DNA of 63,521 nucleotides from an uncultured Eubacteriales bacterium (GTDB lineage: Bacteria > Bacillota > Clostridia > Oscillospirales > Oscillospiraceae): positions 1 through 63,521 of the forward strand of contig OMTF01000065.1 in NCBI GenBank assembly GCA_900313925.1, written 5' to 3'. Of the stretch, positions 18,090-25,836 are shown one piece after another. Made by a program: the position numbers and the translations under genes. Each line of letters starts with the position of its first letter. Within the stretch, counting starts at the first letter, position 1. Below the pieces are notes generated by a model. It ran no database searches and had not been told where the DNA came from. It was given only the letters and a program-made list of their open reading frames with translations.

Positions 18090-21000
18090 TCAATTGTCCT
18101 CCGACCGGCGGATTCGTTCCTGCCGGTCTTTTTCCGTCTCTTCCGCCTTCCGGTAAATCTCCTTCTGCGCTTCCGAAGCATTTCCGCCGCGGACGGCGAA
18201 GCGCTTTTCGCCGCGGTAAAGGTCCTGGAACCCCGGTTCCGGCGCCTTGCTGTCCCAGACAAGCTTTCTGTCCGCAGCCGCAGGATCGCGGCGGAAAAGC
18301 GGCCAGTGCCCGGTTTTTTCCGCGAGGGATGCCTCCCGCTGGCTTCCCTGCATGCCGCCCTTGATCCCCTGCAGGGTGCAGGGGCAGTAGGCAAGCAGCA
18401 GCGAGGGACCCGGGTAGCGCTCCGCTTCCGTCAGCGCCTTCATCATCTGACCCCGATCCGCCCCCTGCGAGATCGTCGCCACATAGACGGAATCGTAGGT
18501 CATCGCAAGGGCCGCGAGCGGCTTTGCCGGAAGCGTCCGGACCGTGCAGCCGTCCCCGGACTGCCCCATGGGGGAGGCTTTCGTCAGAAGGCCCCCGTCC
18601 TGGGAGTCCATCTGGTTGTTCAGAACCAGTATGTTGATATCCGCCCCGGAGGAGAGGACCTGATCCAGCCCGCCCCAGCCGGTATCGAAGGCCCAGCCGT
18701 CTCCGCCGATCACCCAGAAGGATTTTTTTCCAAGATAGTCCCTTCCGGAAAGAAGCTCCCGCACAGGATCGGAAGGCACCGCTTCCTCCAGACAGTGCAC
18801 CAGGTTCTCCGCCGCTTCGGCGTTTTTCTCGCCCTCGGTATAGGTTAAAAGCCACTGCCCCAGTGCTTCCCGCAGTCCTTCCTCTCCGGTCTGCTGCCGC
18901 AGGGCCTCCGCGGTGCGCTTCAGCTCTTCCCGCTTCTTCTCATGTCCAAGATAAAGCCCGAAGCCGAATTCCGCCGCGTCCTCCGGCAGGGAGGACGCCC
19001 ATGCCGGTCCCCGGCCTTCCGGATCCCGGGCAAAAGGCATCGCCGTCAGGGTTCCGCCCCAGCGCCCCGAGCACCCCGGGGCCGAGGCAATGATCATCCG
19101 GCTTCCGAAAAGCTGCGTCACCAGACGCACTGCCGCCGTTTCCCCGCAGCCACTGCAGGCCGGCGGAAATTGAAAATGCGGATCCGCATACTGGCAGAAG
19201 CGCACCGTGGCCTCCTGCATGTCCTTTTTCGCCGGCAGCGAAAGAAGGTAGCGGAAAACCGCAGACTGCCCCGTCTGCGTTTCCCGCGGCACCAGCTCCA
19301 GTGCATGGCAGGGGCATTGGCCGACGCACACGCCGCAGCCGGCGCAGCGCTCCGGCGATACGGCCAGCGTATATTTGTATCGGCCCTTTCCCTTTCCGCT
19401 TTTCACCCGGACGATTTTCGCGCCTTCCGGCGCTGCCGCCGCTTCCTCCGGTGTCACCATAAACGGACGCAGTGCGCCGTGCGGGCAGGAGAATGCGCAA
19501 TTGTTGCACTGGAGGCATTTGCCGCTGTCCCAGACCGGCACTTTATCCGAGGCCGGTCCCGTGCGCCGTTCCGCCGTGCCGATCGGAAACGTTCCGTCTG
19601 CAAAGGGCAGAAACGCCTCCGGCGGGACCGTCCGGCCGGAAGCCCGGCGCGTATTGTGCAGAATCCGGGCAAGAGATGTCTCCGGGGCCGGATCCTCCCG
19701 GCCGCCTGCCGGATCCGGCACCGGCACTTCGGCTCCCCCGCAGAGACCCGCTTCCACGGCCTGCTTTTTTATCCGGAAGGTCTCCGATGCTTCCTCCGGC
19801 TCGCTTCCCAGAAGAAGCTCGCCGGTCCGACGCCAGTCCCAGGCTTCCGGAAAAAGCCGGTGCAGCTGCGCCGCAAGCAGCCCTTCCAGCACAAGTTCAC
19901 TGTCCCTGCCCATGCCGACATTCCGTGCCAGGGACGAAGCGTCCGCGCAGACGACATGGATTTTCCGCTCCTTCAGAGTTTTACGGTCCTCTCTGGAAAG
20001 CCATTCCGGCAGAGCGGCCGGGGCCGCGTTGACAAACAGCGTTCCGCCCGGTTTTACCTGCCGGGGAAGATGGGCGTATTCCCGGAGAATTTCCGGAGCG
20101 CAGAGGAAAAGGGTTTCCGCCGCTCCCCTTCGGTCTTCCGTATAAACCGGGCGTTCCGAAACCGTGATCGAGGTTTCCGTGACGGTACCAAGGCGGGGAT
20201 CGTCGCCTTCGGAATGCATGCAGAGGAACCCTTTCTCCGGATCCGGCAGCGGCAGAAGCTTATCCGCAAGACGCTCCCCGCCGAATTCCAGCACCCGCAG
20301 CTGCGCCGGGGCATTCGCCGCCGGCTCCGCAGCAGGCTGCATTTCCGTGCACAGCACCCGAATCGGCCTTCCTTTTTCGGCGGCATCCAGAACTGTACGC
20401 AGTTCCTCCGGCGTCACCGCTCTCGATCCAAGACCGCAGATGCATCCGGTCACGGCGACCCCCGGACGATCTTCGGCAAGAGCGGCCGTCGTATCCAGAA
20501 AGAGCGGCCCGCCCAGGCTTCCCTTTTCTTCCGACCAATCCAGCACTACAACGTTTCGAACCGTTTCCGGGAGCGCGGCAAGGAAGCGTTCCGTACAGAA
20601 CGGACGATACAGGTGTACCCGGACGAGTCCGACTGCCCGGCCTTCGGCGCAGGCGCTCTCTACCGCTTCGGATGCGGCAGACGCCGGCCGCCCCATGGCG
20701 ACAAGCACCGTTTCCGCGGAAGGGTCGCCTTCATAATTGAATAAGGCATACGCCGTGCCCGCTTTTGCGTTGATGCGGGCAAAAATTTTCTCTACAATTC
20801 CCGGCAGCGCCGTGTAGGCTGCATTGGAAGCCTCACGGTTCTGGAAGAAGATGTCCCCGTTTTCATGGGACCCGCGCATAACGGGATGATTCGGATTCAG
20901 GGCCCGGGCCCGGAACGCGTCCAGCACCCCGGGCGAAAGAAAGCTCCGGAGATCGTCCGGTTCCCAGGTTTCGACCGTGCGAAGCGTACGCACCGCCTGC

Positions 21001-21521
21001 GTTCCATCGTATACATTGAGAAACGGAATGCTTCCCTCCAGCGCGGCGCAGTGCGCCGCCGGCGCGAGATCTTCAATCTCCTGCGCGTCGCTTTCCACCA
21101 GCATTGCAGCGCCCGTCTGCCGGCAGGCCATAACGTCCGACGCGTCGCTTCCCTGGACCTGCGCATGCACCGCCAGCGTCCTTGTGCCGACATGGATGAC
21201 GCCCGGAAGCCGTTCGCCGGCAAGTTTATAAAGATTCGGAAGAAGATTCACCAGTTCCTGTCCGCCGCTGAAGGCACTTGCCAGCGCTCCGGCATTCAGC
21301 GCGCCGTGCAGGCACCCGGCTGTTCCGCCGCCGGACTGCAGCACCGCTTTCTGCGGCACCGTGCCCAGGATATTCCTTCCGCCCGCTGCCTGCCAGTCTT
21401 CCAGTCCCTTCCGCACCGACGCGGCGGACGGTCCCGGATGCAGGCAGAGGATTTCCGAATAGGCGCAGGCGATCTCCGCAGCGGCCTGCGCTCCGGACTC
21501 AATTCGTCTTTTGCGCTTCAT
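18090..21521 (-). CDS. Divergent pyruvate:ferredoxin (flavodoxin) oxidoreductase paralogue
   Basis: A single-chain PFOR/NifJ architecture of about 1143 residues: the pyrimidine-binding domain, CoA-binding domains, a two [4Fe-4S] ferredoxin insert (CLQCNNCAFSCPHGAL and CAGCGVCVGQCPCHAL), and a C-terminal ThDP domain with CSGCGE and GGDGWAFDTGWGG. Key active-site segments are changed. The YPITPSS motif reads LHPGPSA (27-33), the SEAG glutamate is replaced (QSGGGTAG, 62-69), and the usual YSNTGGQ loop reads MDSQDGG. It may act on another 2-oxoacid or be impaired. I place the start at MKRKRRIESG, with GGGGGGA 7 nt upstream. Confidence 0.85.
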   Translation of the reverse strand: MKRKRRIESGAQAAAEIACAYSEILCLHPGPSAASVRKGLEDWQAAGGRNILGTVPQKAVLQSGGGTAGCLHGALNAGALASAFSGGQELVNLLPNLYKLAGERLPGVIHVGTRTLAVHAQVQGSDASDVMACRQTGAAMLVESDAQEIEDLAPAAHCAALEGSIPFLNVYDGTQAVRTLRTVETWEPDDLRSFLSPGVLDAFRARALNPNHPVMRGSHENGDIFFQNREASNAAYTALPGIVEKIFARINAKAGTAYALFNYEGDPSAETVLVAMGRPASAASEAVESACAEGRAVGLVRVHLYRPFCTERFLAALPETVRNVVVLDWSEEKGSLGGPLFLDTTAALAEDRPGVAVTGCICGLGSRAVTPEELRTVLDAAEKGRPIRVLCTEMQPAAEPAANAPAQLRVLEFGGERLADKLLPLPDPEKGFLCMHSEGDDPRLGTVTETSITVSERPVYTEDRRGAAETLFLCAPEILREYAHLPRQVKPGGTLFVNAAPAALPEWLSREDRKTLKERKIHVVCADASSLARNVGMGRDSELVLEGLLAAQLHRLFPEAWDWRRTGELLLGSEPEEASETFRIKKQAVEAGLCGGAEVPVPDPAGGREDPAPETSLARILHNTRRASGRTVPPEAFLPFADGTFPIGTAERRTGPASDKVPVWDSGKCLQCNNCAFSCPHGALRPFMVTPEEAAAAPEGAKIVRVKSGKGKGRYKYTLAVSPERCAGCGVCVGQCPCHALELVPRETQTGQSAVFRYLLSLPAKKDMQEATVRFCQYADPHFQFPPACSGCGETAAVRLVTQLFGSRMIIASAPGCSGRWGGTLTAMPFARDPEGRGPAWASSLPEDAAEFGFGLYLGHEKKREELKRTAEALRQQTGEEGLREALGQWLLTYTEGEKNAEAAENLVHCLEEAVPSDPVRELLSGRDYLGKKSFWVIGGDGWAFDTGWGGLDQVLSSGADINILVLNNQMDSQDGGLLTKASPMGQSGDGCTVRTLPAKPLAALAMTYDSVYVATISQGADRGQMMKALTEAERYPGPSLLLAYCPCTLQGIKGGMQGSQREASLAEKTGHWPLFRRDPAAADRKLVWDSKAPEPGFQDLYRGEKRFAVRGGNASEAQKEIYRKAEETEKDRQERIRRSEDN

Positions 21522-21578
21522 GCATTTTCCCCCCATATCCGAAAGGCCGGTTTCGGCCCTGCTTTGCTTTCCGAAAGT

Positions 21579-21607
21579 ATTGTAGCATCGCACCGGGAAG
21601 CCCGCAA
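21579..21607 (-). promoter_or_regulatory. Promoter of the PFOR-like gene
   Basis: TTGCGG-17-TACAAT on the minus strand, about 60 nt upstream of the start. Confidence 0.6.
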
Positions 21608-21681
21608 GGCGCCCCGGCGGGCTGGTTCCCCGTCTGCGCTCGATTTTTCCGCTTTCCGTGTTCTTTCCCCCTTCGGCGGTC

Positions 21682-21710
21682 TTGTACTTTTATTTCTTCC
21701 ATATTATAAT
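21682..21710 (+). promoter_or_regulatory. Promoter of the asp23-fakA-methyltransferase-rsmI operon
   Basis: TTGTAC-17-TATAAT on the plus strand in a short AT-rich stretch, about 90 nt upstream of the first start codon. Confidence 0.8.
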
Positions 21711-21799
21711 ATCTGCGATTTACCAGAAGCCGCGCCTTTCGGTTCCCCCCGGATTTCACGGGGAAGAACGGTGCGCAAACTGAAGGGAGTCCCACGGGA

Positions 21800-22150
21800 A
21801 TGATACAAATTGACAACAGCAAAGGCAGCATCCGCATTTCCGGCGAAGTCATCACGAATATTGCCGGGGACGCAGCGACGAAATGCTTTGGCGTCAAGGG
21901 AATGGTCGGCCATGAAAAAAAAGGCGACCCGTTCCAGCTGCTTCGCCGGGAGAGCATGTCCAAGGGCGTGGAAATCCGGCTTAATGACGACAACAGCATT
22001 TCCCTGGATCTGCATATCGGCGTGGACCAGGGCGTCAATGTCATCGCCGCCGCCAACAGCATCATAAACGAGGTCAGCTACAAAGTGCAGAAAGCCACCA
22101 GCATGACCATCAAAGATGTCAATGTCTATATTGACACCGTGATCGGGTGA
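21800..22150 (+). CDS. Asp23/Gls24-family (YloU-like) envelope stress protein
   Basis: A protein of 116 residues with the DUF322 pattern: GSIRISGEVITNIAGDAATKCFGVKGM, then SLDLHIGVDQGVNVIAAANSI, and VYIDTVIG at the end. In Bacillota the yloU-yloV pair precedes recG or rpmB genes; here it precedes fakA, as expected. Family members form membrane-associated alkaline-stress assemblies in staphylococci, but the YloU type is uncharacterised. First gene of a four-gene plus-strand operon. Confidence 0.9.
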   Translation: MIQIDNSKGSIRISGEVITNIAGDAATKCFGVKGMVGHEKKGDPFQLLRRESMSKGVEIRLNDDNSISLDLHIGVDQGVNVIAAANSIINEVSYKVQKATSMTIKDVNVYIDTVIG

Positions 22151-22191
22151 AGGCAGCCCGGGACGATCATCGCGGAGGTGGAAAGGGCAAA

Positions 22192-23853
22192 TTGTTAGAG
22201 TATATTGAAGCAACGGATCTGAAGAACATGATCCTCTGCGCGGATACCGCGCTGGAGGAGAATATCCAGGAGATTAACGAACTCAATGTTTTCCCGGTCC
22301 CCGACGGGGATACCGGCACAAACATGAGCCTCACCATGAATAACGCGGCGGAAGCGCTGCGGAAAAAGGAAGTCTGGGATTCGGTCGCCGAAGTTTCCTC
22401 TGTCACGGCTTCCGGCCTGCTGCGGGGCGCGCGGGGAAATTCGGGCGTCATTACCTCGCTTCTTTTCCGGGGCGTCTCCAAGAAGCTGAAGGGACTGACC
22501 CACGCCGATGCGCGGCAGTACGCCGCCGCCATGAACGAAGGCGTGGAGTCCGCCTACAAAGCCGTCATGAAGCCGGCGGAAGGGACGATCCTCACGGTTT
22601 CCCGCAAAGCGGCGGAAGCCGCCGTGAACTACGCAAAGCGGGACGGTTCCGATATCCTGCAGATGCTGCAGCTGGCGCTGGACAGTGCGCGGGAGGCTCT
22701 GGTCCTTACGACGGAGCAGAATCCTGTTCTCAAGAAAGCCGGCGTCGTGGATGCCGGCGGCAAGGGCTATGTCGTATGTCTGGAGGCAATGCTGGCCTGC
22801 CTGCGCGGTGAATTTGTGCCGAAGGAGAAAAATTCCGCCTCCTCCGCCGACGCCAATGTCTTCCAGAAATTCAGCACGGAAGAGATCACCTACGCCTACG
22901 ATACGGTGTATATTATCCGAAGGGACGGAAACCGGAAGCCCCTGGATCTTCTCCGGGCCTACCTTGACAGTATCGGCGACAGCCTCGTGATCGGCGAGGA
23001 CGACGACATGTTCAAGGTGCATGTGCATACCAACACGCCCGGGCAGGCCCTGACGGAATCCCAGAAATACGGAACGCTGGAAGTCGCCAAAATCGAGAAC
23101 ATGCGCACGCAGCACGACGAGGTGGCCGCCGGCGGCGCTTCCCTGCACGCGGACGATGTGCTCCAGGAGGACGAGCCCGAGGACACGAAGGCGGAAAAAG
23201 AGTACGGCGCCGTCGCCGTCTGCGTCGGGGATGGGATCGTGGAGCTTTTCCATGAGATCGGCGTTGACCAGGTCGTCTCCGGCGGGCAGTCCATGAACCC
23301 TTCGACCGAAGACATTCTCCGCGCCGTGGAGAAAACGCCGGCCCGGACGGTCTTTATTTTCCCCAACAACAAAAACATCTTCATGGCGGCCGAGCAGTGC
23401 CGGAGTCTGACGGACAAAAATCTTGTCCTTATCCGTTCCCGGAATGTGCCGCAGGGCATTTCGGCGATGCTCTGCTTTGAGCCGGACCAGAAGATTGACG
23501 TCATGACCGAAGCAATGAACGCCGCGATGGAAAATGTCCATACCGTCATGATTACCTATGCCGCGCGGGACTCCGACTACGACGGGTACGAAATCCACCA
23601 GGGCGAATACCTGTCGCTGTATGACGGCGCACTGGCCGGCAGCAGCTCGGATATAGACGAAATCGTAAAAATGTCCGCGGAAGCGGCCCGGGAGCGGGAG
23701 CCCGAGATTATTACCATCTACTATGGAGAGGATACCGACGAGCAGAGTGCGCAGAAACTCTGCCATTCCTTTGAAAACTGGTTCCCCGACGCGGAGGTCA
23801 GTGCCGTATACGGCGGTCAGCCGCTGTACTACTACATGATCTCCATTGAATAG
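22192..23853 (+). CDS. fakA: Fatty acid kinase subunit FakA (DAK2/DegV, YloV)
   Basis: About 553 residues. FakA phosphorylates fatty acids bound by FakB (DegV) proteins. The N-terminal DAK2 nucleotide domain has the Mg-binding NVFPVPDGDTGTNMSLTM and SGLLRGARGNSGV motifs. The middle contains the HVHTNTPG segment, and the C-terminal part is DegV-like (VSGGQSMNPSTEDIL, IFPNNKNI). I place the start at a TTG preceded by AAAGGG; the frame also opens at 22147. FakB is not in the window. Confidence 0.92.
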   Translation: MLEYIEATDLKNMILCADTALEENIQEINELNVFPVPDGDTGTNMSLTMNNAAEALRKKEVWDSVAEVSSVTASGLLRGARGNSGVITSLLFRGVSKKLKGLTHADARQYAAAMNEGVESAYKAVMKPAEGTILTVSRKAAEAAVNYAKRDGSDILQMLQLALDSAREALVLTTEQNPVLKKAGVVDAGGKGYVVCLEAMLACLRGEFVPKEKNSASSADANVFQKFSTEEITYAYDTVYIIRRDGNRKPLDLLRAYLDSIGDSLVIGEDDDMFKVHVHTNTPGQALTESQKYGTLEVAKIENMRTQHDEVAAGGASLHADDVLQEDEPEDTKAEKEYGAVAVCVGDGIVELFHEIGVDQVVSGGQSMNPSTEDILRAVEKTPARTVFIFPNNKNIFMAAEQCRSLTDKNLVLIRSRNVPQGISAMLCFEPDQKIDVMTEAMNAAMENVHTVMITYAARDSDYDGYEIHQGEYLSLYDGALAGSSSDIDEIVKMSAEAAREREPEIITIYYGEDTDEQSAQKLCHSFENWFPDAEVSAVYGGQPLYYYMISIE

Positions 23854-23924
23854 AAAGTCTGACAAGGCAAGCCGCACGGACCCACCGCCGCAAGGCAGTG
23901 GGTTTTGCCGACCGGAGCGAACTT

Positions 23925-24653
23925 ATGGAAGCTGTTTTTAAACCCCTGTGGCCCGGCGGGCCGGTCTACGTCCAGTCGCCGCATTTTCTTCTGGGCACGG
24001 ACTCCATCCTGCTTGCAGATTTCGTCCGGCCGCAGAGCCGGAGACACGGTCTGGATCTGGGCTGCGGCGGCGGCATTCTCATGCTGCTCCTGAAGACCCG
24101 GCTTCCGGAGCTCTGCATGGAAGGATTGGAGATTCTGCCGGAAGCGGCGGACATAGCAAGAGAGAATCTCCGGAAGAATTTTCCGGGCGAGATTCCATGC
24201 GTCCGGACGGGCGATCTGCGAAACTGCAGAACGTATTATTCCGCCGGCTCCTTTGATTTTCTTGTTTCAAATCCCCCCTACTTTGCCGCCGGATCCGGCC
24301 GCTCCGCGCCGGAGGCAGGCCGGGCGCTCGCACGCAGTGAAGCAGCCTGTACGCTGGAGGATTTCTGCCGGGCCTGCGCCTATCTTCTCCCGACCGGCGG
24401 GAGCGTCAGCCTCGTCTACCGCGCCGAGCGTCTCGCCGAGCTTTGCACGGCATTCTGCGCCTTTCACCTTGAACCGAAGCGGCTTCGGTTTATTCTGAAC
24501 CAGGCCGACAGCGCGCCGAAGCTCTTTCTCCTGGAAGCCCGGAAGGACGCAGCCCCCGGTCTTCGTACAGAGCCGAACCTTATCTGCCGCAATGCCGACG
24601 GCAGCGACAGCGCGGAAATTCACCGCATCTACCATTCGCAGGAAAAGGACTGA
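23925..24653 (+). CDS. tRNA1(Val) (adenine37-N6)-methyltransferase-like protein
   Basis: A SAM-dependent class I methyltransferase of 242 residues. Motif I is LDLGCGGGILML (about 45-56), and the N6-adenine signature NPPYF (about 110-114) marks it as an amino-methyltransferase of the TrmN6/YfiC group. A PHFLLGTDSILLADFV segment at the N terminus is family-typical. It lies just ahead of rsmI, an arrangement common in Bacillota (yabB-yabC/rsmI). The ATG at 23925 has GGAGCG upstream. Confidence 0.88.
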   Translation: MEAVFKPLWPGGPVYVQSPHFLLGTDSILLADFVRPQSRRHGLDLGCGGGILMLLLKTRLPELCMEGLEILPEAADIARENLRKNFPGEIPCVRTGDLRNCRTYYSAGSFDFLVSNPPYFAAGSGRSAPEAGRALARSEAACTLEDFCRACAYLLPTGGSVSLVYRAERLAELCTAFCAFHLEPKRLRFILNQADSAPKLFLLEARKDAAPGLRTEPNLICRNADGSDSAEIHRIYHSQEKD

Positions 24654-24660
24654 TTGCAAC

Positions 24661-25506
24661 ATGGCCGGAATGCTCTATCTTGTAGGTACCCCCATCGGAA
24701 ATCTGGAGGATCTTTCGCCCCGCGCCCGGCGGACGCTCGAGGAGGCGGATTTCATCGCTGCGGAGGACACCCGCGTTACCCTGAAGCTTCTCAACCATTT
24801 TTCCCTCCGCAAGCCTCTTGTCAGCTACTATGAGCACAACAAAAAAAGCAGCGGCGCCGCGATCTTCCAGCGTATCGCCGGGGGCGAAACCTGCGCGCTG
24901 GTCACCGACGCGGGAATGCCCTGCCTTTCCGACCCGGGCGCAGATCTTGTCCGCCTGTGCGCGGAAAACGGGATTCCGGTCACGACGGTGCCCGGTCCTT
25001 CCGCTGCTGTGAGCGCACTGGTCCTTTCCGGTCTCGACACGGGCCGCTTTACCTTTGAAGGGTTTCTTTCCACAGCCAATAAAAAGCGCGTAGAGCATCT
25101 TTCCGCCCTGCGCGGCGAAACCCGCACCATGATCTTCTACGAAGCGCCGCACAAGCTTCTGCGCACGCTGCAGGACTTTGAGACGGTTTTCGGGCCGGAA
25201 CGCAGGATCGCACTGTGCCGGGAACTTACGAAAGTCCACGAGGAGGTACGCCGTACCACCGTAGGGGAAGCGCTTCGATATTATTCCGAAGAAGCGGAGC
25301 CCCGCGGGGAGTTCGTTCTCATTCTGGCGGGGGCCGAGCGGCAGGCGGAACCGGAAGCCGATCTGCCGGATGCCCTCGCGCAAGTGCGCCGCCTGCAGAA
25401 GGAAGGCGCGCCGCTCCGGCAGGCGTGCAAAGCCGTTTCGGAGGAAACCGGAATCGCGAAAAACACGCTCTACCGCGCCGCGCTCTCGGCGGAGCGGCAG
25501 GAATAA
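24661..25506 (+). CDS. rsmI: 16S rRNA (cytidine1402-2'-O)-methyltransferase
   Basis: A protein of 281 residues in the tetrapyrrole-methylase fold. It starts MAGMLYLVGTPIGNLEDLS and contains EDTRVTLKLLNHF, VTDAGMPCLSDPGADLV and the VPGPSAAVSALVLSG loop, all diagnostic for RsmI. It methylates C1402 in the decoding centre together with RsmH. Last gene of the operon; the stop is followed by 330 nt of non-coding DNA. Confidence 0.96.
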   Translation: MAGMLYLVGTPIGNLEDLSPRARRTLEEADFIAAEDTRVTLKLLNHFSLRKPLVSYYEHNKKSSGAAIFQRIAGGETCALVTDAGMPCLSDPGADLVRLCAENGIPVTTVPGPSAAVSALVLSGLDTGRFTFEGFLSTANKKRVEHLSALRGETRTMIFYEAPHKLLRTLQDFETVFGPERRIALCRELTKVHEEVRRTTVGEALRYYSEEAEPRGEFVLILAGAERQAEPEADLPDALAQVRRLQKEGAPLRQACKAVSEETGIAKNTLYRAALSAERQE

Positions 25507-25642
25507 GGAAGGCAGGGCGGCTTCGGGCGCGTATTGCGGTCTTTCCGAAAATATTCGCATGGACTGTTATTATTTACTTTTTTCCCTGTTTCATCCGCTG
25601 GCGCCGAAAACTTTGCGCTTTGCTCCTTAAAACTTTAAATCA

Positions 25643-25671
25643 TTGAATTTTTTACATTTTTGCCGTATAAT
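25643..25671 (+). promoter_or_regulatory. Near-consensus promoter upstream of the transposase homologue
   Basis: TTGAAT-17-TATAAT on the plus strand. Transcription would start around 25678, inside a 330-nt gene-free interval (25507-25836) between rsmI and the transposase-like gene. Confidence 0.8.
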
Positions 25672-25677
25672 AAAGAC

Positions 25678-25744
25678 AGAGAATGGGAGCTGAAGAAAAT
25701 TTCATACAAGCTCTATCCGTCAGTTCCCTGACGGTGTTTTTTTT
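25678..25744 (+). ncRNA. Predicted short leader RNA ending at an intrinsic terminator
   Basis: From the predicted start at 25678 a transcript of about 67 nt would contain a weak GAGCT/AGCTC pairing and end at CCGTCAG-TTCC-CTGACGG (25717-25734) followed by eight T residues (25737-25744). The terminator lies about 90 nt before the transposase-like start codon, so it is either an independent small RNA or an attenuator. I find no alternative antiterminator pairing that I would trust. Confidence 0.5.
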
Positions 25745-25794
25745 ACCGATGGCAAGTTCGAAAACGTCGGTGCAAATTCCCGTTCCGCACATGT

Positions 25795-25812
25795 GCTCCG
25801 CAGCTGCGGAGC
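25795..25812 (+). repeat. 18-bp perfect palindrome before the transposase-like gene
   Basis: GCTCCGCAGCTGCGGAGC lies 24 nt before the ATG at 25837 and just ahead of the GGAGG ribosome binding site. It could be an operator or an RNA hairpin affecting translation. Confidence 0.6.
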
Positions 25813-25836
25813 CTATGGAGGATACGGAGGAAGTCT

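Noticed and set aside
25745..25836. Cobalamin-riboswitch-like string GGTGCAAATTCCCG before the transposase homologue
   Set aside because: The rest of the aptamer (the GCCACTG and AGCCAGGAGACCTGCC elements) is missing and the stretch is too short.
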